From the NCBI GenBank assembly GCA_014607495.2, contig CP053167.1, positions 8,122,001 to 8,186,000 on the forward strand: a stretch of DNA of 64,000 nucleotides, in the 5' to 3' direction. The translations under genes were made by a program, and so were the position numbers. Below the pieces are notes generated by a model. That model was given only the letters and a program-made list of their open reading frames with translations, was not told the origin of the DNA and did not search any database. Origin of the DNA: Carposina sasakii. Taxonomy: Eukaryota > Arthropoda > Insecta > Lepidoptera > Carposinidae. Shown here one piece after another: positions 1-8,465 of this stretch (position 1 is the first letter of the stretch; each line of letters starts with the position of its first letter).

Positions 1-93
1 ATCCCTTAGGAAGTGTGGAATTATAATAACAAGGGTGCAAAAGATAAAAGGGATTCCACGTAAAATATAAGGATTACGTGACATAATACTATA
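1..93 (+). other. Unassigned sequence upstream of the first LINE frame
   Basis: All three forward frames carry stops here, so this is either decayed LINE coding sequence or flanking DNA. The LINE frame that follows opens already close to the start of the reverse transcriptase domain. The 5' breakpoint of the element therefore lies in this stretch or before the window starts, and I cannot place it. Confidence 0.4.
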
Positions 94-1653
94 ATGTATC
101 TGCCAAGTGATATCTCATTTTCAGCGATAGACGTGAAAAAAAAGTTGCGCTTGCTGGATGAGAGCAAGGGCGCTGGTCCAGATTGCATTCCTCCGGTATT
201 TTTTAAACGAAATGCTTCTGAATTATCCTTGCCTTTAGCCATGATTTTTAACAAATCGCTTCTTGACGGAATATTTCCCAGTATATGGAAAAAAGCTAAG
301 GTAGTGCCAGTTTTTAAAAAGGGAGATAAATGCAATATCGAAAACTATAGACCCATTGCTATTCTGTCATGTCCGTCCAAAGTGTTTGAATCCCTTTTAT
401 ATCCAATTATCGCAAGATATGTAGATAGGTTTTTGTCCCCTCACCAGCATGGTTTTAGGACTGGGCACTCTGTCCAGACTAACCTTGTTAATTTCATCTC
501 CAATATCTCTCATGACATTGGTAGGGGTCTTGAAGTAGACGCTATTTACACGGACTTCAGTAGTGCTTTTGACAAAGTTTGTCATCCTCTTCTGATAAAG
601 AAACTAGGATGTTATGGTATATATGGACCGTTACTGGCCTGGTTCAACTCCTATCTTGATAACAGGCCTCAATCAGTTGCAGTAAAGGGATATGAGTCTA
701 GGATATATTACGCCAGCTCTGGAGTTCCCCAGGGATCTCACCTGGGACCTTTGCTGTTCACTGTCTTCATAAACGATATCACGTCCATCATTCAGCATTG
801 CAGATTTTCTCTTTTCGCGGACGACCTAAAAATTTATGGAAATGTTTCTAATTCAAACGATGTCGCTTTAATCCAGAGTGATCTGGATGCTATTGCCCGC
901 TGGTGCAAATCCAACTGCATGTCTCTGAATTTGGGTAAATGCAGCCACATCCGCTATAGCAGGAAGATAAAACCTCTGCCTTCGTCATATGAATTAAATG
1001 GTGCAACATTGCAAGAGGTATCGGAGATAAGGGATCTAGGAATTATCATTGACAGTCAGCTTAAATTCATCTCGCACATTGACCATATTACCAAGAAGTC
1101 CGCGCAAATGCTCGGATTTATAAAGAGAAATGCCCGATCGTTTAATGTCAAGACAAAAATTGCTCTGTACAACTCGCTTGTCCGGAGTAGACTGGAGTAT
1201 GCTAGCGTTGCGTGGAATCCTGTATACGCTGTGCACTCGCAGCGTCTGGAGTCAATACAGCGAGCGTTCACGAGATACATTTCGTTTACTTCACGCGGCA
1301 TATCTCATAGGTGTCCATATGAGCAGCGTTTGTCATTTTTTACGATGGATTCCTTACGTCATCGTAGGAGAATGCATGATCTGGTATTCCTTTATAAAAT
1401 TCTGAATGGGCGGATTGATTGTGAGATGTTGCTTGAATCCTTGGCTTTGGCAGTTCCCAGTCGAATTCCTAGAAAACCCATGTCTAGGTCTTTCTTTTTA
1501 CACCCATATAGAACCAACGTCTGCAGACACTCGCCTGTAGTCAGAGCATGCAGTGAATATAATGAGCTTAATTCTAAACATCCTGAACTTGATATATTCT
1601 CTCACTCTCTATCCAAATTTAAACATATGATAGATAAATTTGTGCCTGCTTAG
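94..1653 (+). CDS. Jockey-like non-LTR retrotransposon ORF2, reverse transcriptase part (5'-truncated)
   Basis: This frame of 519 codons is the reverse transcriptase half of a LINE ORF2, which copies element RNA at a nicked chromosomal target. Visible motifs in order: KGAGPD near residue 25, NYRPIAI near 84, HGF at 119, the first catalytic aspartate in YTDFSSAFD (D154), SGVPQGS near 209, and the catalytic FADD at 241-244. The C-terminal half, with a cluster of tryptophan, arginine and cysteine residues, resembles the tail of Jockey-type ORF2 proteins. The apurinic-type endonuclease that normally precedes the polymerase is missing, so the copy is 5'-truncated and cannot move by itself. The ATG at 94 is simply the first in the open stretch and need not be a real start. 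The frame has no internal stop, which suggests a fairly young copy. Assignment to the Jockey group rests on motif wording, not on a phylogeny. Confidence 0.9.
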   Translation: MYLPSDISFSAIDVKKKLRLLDESKGAGPDCIPPVFFKRNASELSLPLAMIFNKSLLDGIFPSIWKKAKVVPVFKKGDKCNIENYRPIAILSCPSKVFESLLYPIIARYVDRFLSPHQHGFRTGHSVQTNLVNFISNISHDIGRGLEVDAIYTDFSSAFDKVCHPLLIKKLGCYGIYGPLLAWFNSYLDNRPQSVAVKGYESRIYYASSGVPQGSHLGPLLFTVFINDITSIIQHCRFSLFADDLKIYGNVSNSNDVALIQSDLDAIARWCKSNCMSLNLGKCSHIRYSRKIKPLPSSYELNGATLQEVSEIRDLGIIIDSQLKFISHIDHITKKSAQMLGFIKRNARSFNVKTKIALYNSLVRSRLEYASVAWNPVYAVHSQRLESIQRAFTRYISFTSRGISHRCPYEQRLSFFTMDSLRHRRRMHDLVFLYKILNGRIDCEMLLESLALAVPSRIPRKPMSRSFFLHPYRTNVCRHSPVVRACSEYNELNSKHPELDIFSHSLSKFKHMIDKFVPA

Positions 1654-2075
1654 ACATCGACTTAGCTAGGCTAAACTGATTGTGTATCATTTATATTGCT
1701 TGCCTATATTCTGAAGTGTCTACATATATTGTATATTATTATTGTTTTGTTCTTGTATCAACCCTACTAGGCTTTTGTTGCCGGTATTACAATATTGACG
1801 GGCCTAGGCCATATGTTTATTATTATTGTATTTACCTTACGAGTTGTGCCTCTCGAAACTTGTCTCGTGATCGAGGCAGGGATATCTGTATCACTTAACT
1901 GTTGCGAGATGGACTATTGGGCGGCGCGGCCGTAAGGATTTTAGTGCATGTTTTGTGTGCGCCAGTCATAGTTGCATGTATCAGTATTGTGCTACAATGT
2001 ATAATCATTATTCTACTTTTTAATACATGTGATGTTGGTGTGCCTAATCTTAATAAATAAATAAATAAATAAATG
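1654..2075 (+). repeat. 3' untranslated region and simple-repeat tail of the Jockey-like LINE
   Basis: The AT-rich non-coding sequence after the ORF2 stop ends in about five TAAA units at 2051-2074, right after CTTAATAAATAAA. LINEs of this kind commonly end in an A-rich or short simple-repeat tail, which marks the 3' end of the insertion. I did not find a convincing target duplication because the 5' junction is not resolved. Confidence 0.75.
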
Positions 2076-2329
2076 CCAAAGATTAGGCGCCTACTTAAAA
2101 ATATGACCACATACATACCTACATATAGGTACTCATTGATGTGTAACCGAAATAGGGAAGCGACAAGTGCAGGATCAAAAATGAGATCCCACAGCCACGT
2201 TTGGTATAGCGAGGTCGCGTGAAGTGTAAAGTGCTGGGTGTAAATGATCAGTGACAATTTGCTAGCTCGTCGCCTAAGAGAACGCATCAGAATTTCTCGA
2301 CACTTACGATATAGTGTATATACTCGTAT
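2076..2329. other. Unassigned intergenic sequence
   Basis: I see no recognisable coding frame, repeat or RNA between the LINE tail and the ATAT target copy of the next element. The reverse-strand frame of 149 codons across 1895-2344 has no domain I know and uses the LINE tail in part, so I do not treat it as a gene. Confidence 0.4.
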
Positions 2330-2333
2330 ATAT

Positions 2334-3152
2334 GTCGTGGCCATATTGTTAAATTGATCATTTCATGAAATGGTCGAGCATTTCATGAAGTGGTCGCATT
2401 TCATGAAGTGGCCAATTCAATTTGACCAGATCGTTAAATCGTCTACATTTCACGATTTTGTCATCCACGTTTGGCCAAATCGTATTAACAGGGTGTCCAT
2501 AAAATCCGAATGTGGTAAGAGCTTACACCATATATAAGTATACCATAAGGTATGATGGTATGATTTTTTTGCTATTATTTATGTGATATTTTCACAATAT
2601 AATATTTAAAAACATAAAAGACTTTACAAAAGCGATTCGCATCTGGCACATCGCCGGACGCTGCCTGGGCACGCTCGCTCCGCTCGCTCGGCTCGTGCGT
2701 CATTTGTCATAGTCTAACCTAACCTAACCTAACCTATCGTAATCTAAGGTTTTTGTTTAACAATATTATTATAAACCACCATTAAGTCTAATATACATTA
2801 TACAATATAACACACTATCCGTGAACTTCTTCTGCATAGTCACCCTACTCTCTTTAATTTGTTTTATAACCTAAAAAGAAAAATCCGCCATCTTCACACA
2901 TAAATAAAACGCGCGCAGCGCCTCTACCGGTGATTCATGTAACTATTTTACGATATGATCAATAATCTTGACCACTTCATGAAATGATCGGGCGTTTAGT
3001 TGCCCATATCGAGAAACGATTTTTAATCATCGATCTGCCCAAACCATATCATGATGTGGCCAATAGACAGTTGAACTTTTCATGAAATGCGACCATTTCA
3101 TGAAATGCTCGACCATTTCATGAAATGATCAATTCTACGATATGGCCACGAC
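2334..3152. mobile_element. Non-autonomous TIR DNA transposon with subterminal palindrome array
   Basis: The outer 74 bases (2334-2407) and the reverse complement of the right end (3079-3152) match except at about four positions. Both start GTCGTGGCCATAT. A 4-base ATAT copy lies on each side (2330-2333 and 3153-3156), consistent with a target duplication; TA alone would also fit because the flank is AT-rich. The inverted ends contain three copies each of the palindrome TTTCATGAAA or a one-base variant, and another copy with the core CTTCATGAAATG lies near 2956. Spacing is about 18-20 bases. No transposase frame is present in the 819 bp, so this is a MITE-like element. I cannot name its superfamily. 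Confidence 0.8.
2715..2739. repeat. Short CCTAA array, telomere-like
   Basis: About four to five tandem CCTAA units lie inside the TIR element. TTAGG/CCTAA is the usual insect telomere repeat, but short interstitial runs are common in insect transposons, so this is probably internal element sequence rather than telomeric DNA. Confidence 0.6.
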
Positions 3153-3230
3153 ATATACATATACGATATAAGTTGCTAGATTCTTTTATTGGTTACAGGA
3201 CTTTAAGAAATAATTTCTCAATTTTTTTTT
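3153..3230. other. Short flank between TIR element and SINE
   Basis: AT-rich sequence with no feature that I can recognise beyond the target copy at its left edge and a T-run that may belong to the end of the following SINE. Confidence 0.3.
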
Positions 3231-3425
3231 CCACACTACACAACACATTAACCTAGTCCCACATTAAGATCCCTAAGGTCTTGTGATCGTGGGTACTAAG
3301 CAACGGTATATAAATACATAGATAAGTATAGATGACTCGGAAACAAACATCGATATTCATCATATCAATGTTTGCACCTACCGGGATTCGAACCCAGGAC
3401 CTATGGCGTCGCAGGCAGGGTCACG
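3231..3425 (-). repeat. tRNA-derived SINE, family 1, 5'-truncated copy
   Basis: Read on the minus strand this copy contains the B-box-like GGTTCGAATCC, then the family body with ATCGATGTTTGTTTCCGAG, a stretch ending GACCTTAGGGATC, and a tail. It matches the copies at 4330-4548 and 26708-26965. The homology stops just upstream of the B box (near 3425), so the A-box part of the tRNA-like head is missing. SINEs are transcribed by RNA polymerase III and mobilised by LINE proteins. Confidence 0.85.
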
Positions 3426-3910
3426 TGAGTAATGCCCATAAGCTAAGAGAAATTGAGCATGAGTATCAGACAGACAACACATCCGAACTACTGGACGGGC
3501 ATAGAAAGCAGAAAGGCATATCATGTCTATCCTTTGTTAAGGATTTCCAGAAATTTCCACAGGAACGATAATTCTAGTGTACGTAGAAGAAGTCGTGGGC
3601 GGCCACTAATCTAAAATTGACGTCGTTCGAAGGTGACTTCTATCAAGATCAATGTACCTACCCTTCCACAAATATATTTACCAAAGTCTGAGTAGAAAGA
3701 GTTTATCTTACAAGTACAAACACTAACATTAATTTGGTTTCGTCTAGGTATGCCTCGAAATTTGAAATTCAAGAGGTCATTTTTTGAGATGAATAATTGT
3801 AAGCGACTTTGAGATGCGCTGGTGTTCCAGTAGTAACACGAAGCTATACTTTTCTTTTTGCTATTAAAATTAGTGACTTGAGTCAAGTAGGTACTAAGGA
3901 AAACCTAAGA
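3426..3910. other. Unassigned intergenic sequence
   Basis: No known domain, RNA or repeat was recognised in these 485 bases. Short frames are present on both strands but none has support. Confidence 0.4.
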
Positions 3911-4050
3911 AGTGTTTGATGGACTGTGAGAGAGGATATGAGTGTGCTGGGATATTGAGATGGCGGATAGTACGGATGAATGGAAGAAAAATACATATTA
4001 CGCTGACCCCAAGTAGAATGGGAACAGGGCAGTAAGAAGAAGAGTCAGGT
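3911..4050 (+). pseudogene. RTE-like LINE ORF2 C-terminal fragment, family with KGRGRPKKCW tail
   Basis: This is the very end of an RTE-type LINE reading frame. It aligns by eye to the better copy at 56305-56497: a CLMDC-like start, then DEWKKNTYYADPK and a stop, followed by the untranslated GGGAACAGGGCA. Compared with that copy, two bases are lost near 3927, shifting the frame. A short purine-rich AAGAAGAAGAG run follows where an ATG-rich tail is usual. It is a dead 3' scrap. Confidence 0.75.
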
Positions 4051-4083
4051 AAGTACTATGTATTTATTTGTATTTATTTATAT

Positions 4084-4148
4084 ACACATCAGCCTATTAT
4101 CGTTCACTGCAGAACATAGGCCTTCGCCAGGGTACGCTCACTTACGAT
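4084..4148 (-). repeat. RTE-like LINE 3' end scrap (minus strand)
   Basis: Read on the minus strand, this contains the decayed ending of an RTE ORF2 with the GEAYVQQW-type signature (GGCCTATGTTCTGCAGTGA), comparable with 35043-35150 and 45648-45848. Only about 65 bases are recognisable. Confidence 0.6.
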
Positions 4149-4329
4149 AGCCAAGGGCAGACATGGGGTGCGCTATTCTACTCTACCGACACCTTAAGGC
4201 TTGTTATGTCTAACTTACCTATTATAATAAAGTTCTTCTATGCTGCTCTGGGTGTAAAAAATAATACTAAAGTATAATACTACAGCTGCTTCTCTTCCCG
4301 GGCAAGTCAGTAGAGGGACGAGAGGGTCT

Positions 4330-4548
4330 TCACAATACATTGACCTAGTCCCACACTAAGATCCCTAAGGTCTTGTGTCGTGAGTACTAAGCAACGGTAT
4401 ATAAATACATAAATAAGTATATAAACATCCATGACTCGGAAACAAACATCGATATTCATCACATCAATGTTTGCACCTACCGGGATTCGAACCCAGGACC
4501 TATGGCGTCGCAGGCAGGGCCACTACCAACTACACCAATCAGCCGTCT
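4330..4548 (-). repeat. tRNA-derived SINE, family 1, copy with both promoter boxes
   Basis: On the minus strand the A-box region (complement of 4527-4540) reads TGATTGGTGTAGTTGG and the B box (complement of 4484-4494) reads GGTTCGAATCC, 30-40 bases apart as in tRNA genes. The body and 3' part match the copies at 3231-3425 and 26708-26965 closely. The cloverleaf is not canonical, so I call a SINE head rather than a tRNA gene. Confidence 0.88.
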
Positions 4549-4555
4549 TGGTGTT

Positions 4556-4735
4556 TTGTAGGCGATGGACTGACCACCTGTCACTACTAACCGAACTTGT
4601 ACATCTTAACCTTCAAATATATACCCTCAAGTATACCCTCAAAATTGGTCAGAAGTGGCACCATGTGGTTCTATCGGCCCTTGGTGCTCTACCTACCCCG
4701 TAAGGTGTAAAGGCGTGATTATATGTATGTGTGTA
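4556..4735 (-). repeat. Dispersed repeat family B
   Basis: The reverse complement shares AATCACGCCTTTACACCTTA, the GGGGTAGG block and the ACCAATTTTGAGGGTAT block with 43783-43915. No coding frame is visible. It may be the 3' part of a LINE or a SINE body. A local duplication of TATACCCTCAA is present at 4619-4637. Confidence 0.6.
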
Positions 4736-4860
4736 TATTGCAAGCCCACCTCTCTTTTATGGAAAATTCTACTATCTCATACTAATAAGATTGAGATTGA
4801 CAAATAAAACACATAATAATCTTACAAGACCTATCCTTCATAATAACGTCTCAATCATAT

Positions 4861-5352
4861 TGTTACGTACTGGGTACGGGTGATTCGGAGCTGCCGATTA
4901 AAAGGTAGGCGTAGGTGTTAGAACTCTTTATTGGGTGGAGGAGGTTACAAAATTTCAGCACTTATCACTATAACTCTAGTACAAGACACTTCCAATAGTT
5001 CACTGTAAACTTCTTCACTATACACTATCGCTGGTATCGTTTTCCTTAGCTTATTTAGCTTCCAATCTTATTCAAAGATTGAACTAAGACTGACTCCGTC
5101 GGCCGAGATCCGCCGTATTTATACGGCTCGACGTTCGGTCCCGAACATTCGGGAATATTCCCGAGCGACCCATCTACAAAAACCCCGTAGGTGTTATCCG
5201 GGCAAGCCTGGAACGTTCTCGGGCGTTCATTCAACGACACATAAACTAAACACGCCGAGACTACGATAGAACATGCTAGTAAACGATATTGCGTTCTATT
5301 CTGCTACTAGCGACATCTAGTGAGCTAATAGGTAAACTACCCGATCGTAACA
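4861..5352 (-). repeat. Downstream (3') LTR, intact 492-bp form
   Basis: This LTR starts TG and ends CA and directly abuts the purine tract at 5353-5365. On the minus strand it has TATAAATA (complement of 5116-5123), an arthropod-style initiator TCAGT about 30 bases downstream (complement of 5089-5093), and AATAAA (complement of 4927-4932) as the polyadenylation signal. That gives a plausible U3-R-U5 order. Confidence 0.88.
5116..5123 (-). promoter_or_regulatory. LTR TATA box and initiator
   Basis: TATAAATA sits at the centre of a short inverted repeat (CCGTA/TACGG), and the initiator TCAGT lies about 32 bases further on at 5089-5093. The same pair is found in the other LTR, with the TATA box at 7502-7509 and the initiator at 7475-7479. 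Function is inferred from spacing and motifs only. Confidence 0.6.
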
Positions 5353-6496
5353 CTGCCCCCTTCCTAGAGATGTTCGTCCCGAACATCATCGCTGCCGCCA
5401 CAAAGAGCATCCGGTCATCACATCTTTTTCTTACTGCATCCTGCGACCGCCGTCGGGCAACTACTCTGCTCGGCATATACCATTTCTTCCACAAATCAGG
5501 TGCCTTCTTTTTACGCCGCACAGGATGATGCAGCCACACAAACGATCCCGCTGTTCTTCTGCGTCTAACCTTCCAGTTGCTAATAGTCTTCACATATGCA
5601 CTCAACATCAAACCAACACTGCCACTTGTTGAGCTAACCTCATCCAAGCGCATATCACTTTCCTGTTCCTTATCCATAGGCATCACTCTCAAAACCAGTT
5701 TCCTGTTCCATATCCTTCTTCCATTAGCCATAACCAATTCTTCATCACTCTTCTGCTCAGGTTCTTCCACCTGTTCCACATCACCAGCAGGTGCCTCTGA
5801 CTCATTGCCACAATCTTTACTCCAACTCAACGCAACCACATCACTCTCATCGCAGCCAACGTCCATGTGGTCAACATCACTGCAGCCATCACTGATGGAG
5901 CCAAATCCTCCAGATCCTCCATCCACCTCGGTCTGCTTCACCTCCTCGACCACATCACGCACTACTACCGAGTGCGGCTCCTGGCGTACGATCTCTACCT
6001 CCGACTCCATCACGTCCATCCGAATGTTCTCACATTCGCTATCGACCTTGACTATTGAGGTAAGTCTTCCTCCGGATCCACTATCCATTTCAACCCGTTT
6101 CACCCCCTCAGCCGCCCCGTGCACTTCCTCCGAGTGCGGCTCCTGGTGAACGTCCTTCACTACCGACTTTGCCTCAACGTCTGTGCAGATGTTATCACAC
6201 GGGTCGTCCAGCTCAGAGACCACTTTCTCGATATTCCCAACATTCGACTTAATCCCAAAGGTCTTGCAGTAGTTCGCATAAGTATTGTCCAGCTCGTTGA
6301 AATGTTTGTCGATTACGCTAAGCCCCTCCGCCATTTCCATCTTCATTTGCATTAGTTGACTAAAACATTCTCGAAGCATAGCATTCACCGAAGGTGAGGT
6401 CGCCGCTGCTACTGCTGCACGAGCAGATTCCACGGTCTCCGGCTCACCGATAATGCTACTTCTTCGCTCCATGCCTTCCTTGTTGACAATCGACAT
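5276..6496 (-). CDS. Unrecognised 406-residue protein of the LTR element
   Basis: This is the only substantial frame inside the LTR element. It starts with ATG 9 bases past the primer-binding site and runs through the purine tract into the 3' LTR. Residues about 25-95 are rich in heptad-like hydrophobics (LRECFSQLMQMKMEMAEGL) and could form a coiled coil, as gag N-termini sometimes do. Residues about 96-210 contain a tandem duplication of roughly 50 residues; both copies carry QEPHS followed by a GSGG stretch. The middle is strongly acidic (near 230-250 DVEQVEEPEQKSDEE) and the last 100 residues are strongly basic (VRRRRTAG, VRRKKKAPDLWKKW, VARRRSQDAVRKR). No zinc knuckle, protease DTG, YMDD or integrase motif is present. 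It could be a reduced gag fused to a remnant of the pol C-terminus, or an unrelated captured gene. I do not recognise the family and assign no function. Confidence 0.7.
   Translation of the reverse strand: MSIVNKEGMERRSSIIGEPETVESARAAVAAATSPSVNAMLRECFSQLMQMKMEMAEGLSVIDKHFNELDNTYANYCKTFGIKSNVGNIEKVVSELDDPCDNICTDVEAKSVVKDVHQEPHSEEVHGAAEGVKRVEMDSGSGGRLTSIVKVDSECENIRMDVMESEVEIVRQEPHSVVVRDVVEEVKQTEVDGGSGGFGSISDGCSDVDHMDVGCDESDVVALSWSKDCGNESEAPAGDVEQVEEPEQKSDEELVMANGRRIWNRKLVLRVMPMDKEQESDMRLDEVSSTSGSVGLMLSAYVKTISNWKVRRRRTAGSFVWLHHPVRRKKKAPDLWKKWYMPSRVVARRRSQDAVRKRCDDRMLFVAAAMMFGTNISRKGAVLRSGSLPISSLDVASSRIERNIVY
5353..5365 (-). other. Polypurine tract
   Basis: On the minus strand AGGAAGGGGGCAG lies immediately before the 3' LTR. 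This is the usual position and composition of the plus-strand DNA primer of LTR elements. Confidence 0.8.
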
Positions 6497-6504
6497 TCTA
6501 CTCC

Positions 6505-6525
6505 AAATCCCACTTCTGACACCAA
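6505..6525 (-). other. Primer-binding site, tRNA-Leu type
   Basis: On the minus strand, two bases after the upstream LTR, the sequence reads TGGTGTCAGAAGTGGGAT. This matches from memory the complement of the 3' end of animal tRNA-Leu, whose mature end is ACACCA. The length and position (LTR, two bases, then TGG) are typical of a reverse-transcription primer site. Confidence 0.75.
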
Positions 6526-6766
6526 TTGTTACGTACTGGGTACGGGTGATTCGGAGCTGCCGATTAAAAGGTAGGCGTAGGTGTTAGAACTCTTTATTGG
6601 GTGGAGGAGGTTACAAAATTTCAGCACTTATCACTATAACTCTAGTACAAGACACTTCCAATAGTTCACTGTAAACTTCTTCACTATACACTATCGCTTG
6701 TATCGTTTTCCTTAGCTTATTTAGCTTCCAATCTTATTCAAAGATTGAACTAAGACTGACTCCGTC

Positions 6767-7486
6767 ATACTTTTATAGGATGACTGGTAGGGATCATGTC
6801 CCAGCAGTGTCCTACTATGACTCTACCTACTAAGGGTTCCAAGTAAGAACCCGCCGCTAAAGAACCCTCGAAAGAACTACGGCGGGGATTGTGTTGGCCA
6901 TGGAAGGTCAGAACAGCGCTGCCTACTTGGTCAGTCGCCTGCCTGGTGTGTATGCATTTATGAGGTTAGTGCAGCGCCCCTCCGACGGGGCGCCACTTTC
7001 TATGTGAATTTTTCGTAAGTATAAACTAGACTAAGTGTGGCCGACTATACCGCTGCGGTGTTAGCCTCATCCACGAGTAGAGAGTAAGGAGGGCTATGAG
7101 AGGGAAAGTTTTAGGGAGGTAATTACCTCCCTATACTTTAAAAGAGTCTGAAAGTATATAGACGCGCGGCCAGAAAGTCTGGCCGCCTCTAGGGCCTCTG
7201 CTACCTCTAGTAGCAGGGGGAGGTTTTCTAAGGTAGAGTCTAGCAGATTGCTAAACTCTGCGTTAGGCGCGGGGGGCGGTGGAGGGATACTACCTGAAGG
7301 GCGTATCCTCGGGTCACGGCTTGAGTATGCGGGTTTGGGAGTGGCTGATGGCCGACTAGGGGCCTCAGGAGGTTGTTGGGACAAGTTGAGAGGCTTTGCC
7401 CACGCATTTGAGACCAATGGTGGGAAAGAAAGTTGGCTAGGCGCGGGTGCAGCTCGACCGGGGTTAGCGGCCTTACTGACTCCGTC
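6767..7486 (-). mobile_element. Insertion block inside the LTR
   Basis: This 720-bp block is more G+C-rich than its surroundings. It carries an open frame on the minus strand (next entry), then about 330 bases of non-coding sequence with a hairpin around 6851-6886 (CCCGCCGCTAAAG paired with CTACGGCGGG). It has no terminal inverted repeat and no clear poly-A tail. The flanking 12-base duplication would suit target-primed insertion of a LINE-derived or retroprocessed piece, but its origin is not established. Confidence 0.5.
7094..7484 (-). pseudogene. Proline-rich, LINE ORF1-like frame in the LTR insertion
   Basis: The open frame spans the insertion from its upstream edge (about 7484 on the minus strand) to a stop at 7094. 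The first in-frame ATG is at 7417, leaving 107 residues from there. It is alanine/proline rich (APAPSQLSFPPL, GSIPPPPPAPNAEF), followed by a leucine-rich segment (LLDSTLENLPLLLEVAEAL) and SLKLSLS at the end. This composition and a short helical C-terminus resemble the end of gag-like ORF1 proteins of insect LINEs, but no zinc knuckle is visible and the assignment is weak. It begins within about 30 bases of the LTR initiator, so the LTR promoter could transcribe it directly. Confidence 0.4.
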
Positions 7487-7742
7487 GGCCGAGATCCGCC
7501 GTATTTATACGGCTCGACGTTCGGTCCCGAACATTCGGGAATATTCCCGAGCGACCCATCTACAAAAACCCCGTAGGTGTTATCCGGGCAAGCCTGGAAC
7601 GTTCTCGGGCGTTCATTCAACGACACATAAACTAAACACGCCGAGACTACGACAGAACATGCTAGTAAACGATATTGCGTTCTATTCTGCTACTAGCGAC
7701 ATCTAGCGAGCTAATAGGTAAACTACCCGATCGTAACAATAT

Positions 7743-8215
7743 TACCAAACTACATAGAAAAAATAAAATATCATTTAAACTATAGCATTGAAATAATCGT
7801 GAATCACAATCCCAATCGCCCGGGTCAGTTACCAATTAGGGGAGACGTTTTAAATCTACGCCAACCAGCTCATAGAGACGATGGCTGTAATTAATTATGG
7901 GCTCTGAGCAACTGAGTATGTCATTTAATTGGACAAAGTAGTCCTATATAATGTGATTTGATCAGCTAATTGGCTATTAGGACAATTTTATGGTCGAATC
8001 TAAAAGTTACTTATTCCTTGCAATTTAATTCCTAATAGGTATCTAGTAAGGAAGAAAAGATATTAATTTTATAACACTTCCATATTAAAAAAGCAATTCC
8101 ACACAAACAAAACTGCCATTATTTATTATGTATCTAAACCTAAAGTATGTGAAGCACATAGTTGCATAAGGCAAATGCAGTTGTAACCTCTACTAGCTAG
8201 GATCAGATATGATAT
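7743..8215. other. Unassigned intergenic sequence
   Basis: AT-rich DNA without a credible reading frame, RNA gene or recognised repeat. Confidence 0.4.
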
Positions 8216-8465
8216 ACATCATTTGTCATAATAAGTCGTTTTCAGCCTATTGCAGTCCACTGCTGGACGTAGGCCTCCCCCAGCGCACGCCACAAGGCTA
8301 CTGCCACAGGGGGTTTTTGCCCATAGTCACCACGCTGGGCAGGCGGGTTGGTGACCGCAGTGTGATTTTCGGACTATGTTGTCAGCACGGGAGGTGCTGC
8401 TGCCTGCCTCCCAGAAACCCTTAATTGCCTCGTACGATGCTCACGGGCAGGCACCACGCGGCTTT
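8216..8465 (-). repeat. RTE-like LINE 3' end and adjoining dispersed repeat
   Basis: On the minus strand 8236-8290 reads as the RTE ORF2 ending (GEAYVQQWTA followed shortly by a stop). The adjoining 8300-8465 block is G+C-rich, with GGGCAGGCGGGTTGGTGACC, a style frequent in dispersed lepidopteran repeats. It is non-coding here. Confidence 0.6.

Larger units (their letters stand above)
4861..7738 (-). mobile_element. Non-autonomous LTR retrotransposon carrying a single unrecognised ORF
   Basis: Two near-identical direct repeats bound the element: 4861-5352 and 6528-7738, the second split by a 720-bp insertion. They start TGTTACGTACTGG and end GATCGTAACA, that is TG to CA. A 4-base target duplication ATAT flanks the whole element (4857-4860 and 7739-7742). 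A tRNA-Leu-type primer site and a purine tract show that it is oriented on the minus strand. The internal region is only about 1.2 kb and holds one frame of 406 codons with no protease, polymerase, RNase H or integrase motif. Mobilisation would therefore need proteins in trans. The LTRs differ at only about four positions outside the insertion (a one-base indel and three substitutions by eye), indicating a recent insertion. Confidence 0.88.
6528..7738 (-). repeat. Upstream (5') LTR, interrupted by a 720-bp insertion
   Basis: Segments 6528-6766 and 7487-7738 together correspond to the 492-bp LTR at 4861-5352. The extra block 6767-7486 is bounded by a 12-base direct repeat ACTGACTCCGTC (6755-6766 and 7475-7486). 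Because that repeat includes the initiator TCAGT, both parts of the split LTR keep a copy. It is either an insertion with a 12-base target duplication, or the ancestral longer LTR from which the other copy lost the block by recombination between the short repeats. Confidence 0.82.

Noticed and set aside
5577..6149. Forward frame of 190 codons opposite the LTR-element protein
   Set aside because: Ser/Thr/Pro-rich mirror of the reverse-strand frame; the primer site and purine tract show the element is read on the minus strand.
7248..7706. Forward frame of 152 codons across the LTR insertion
   Set aside because: It runs against the element's orientation and spans the junction between insertion and LTR, so it is a chance open frame in G+C-rich DNA.
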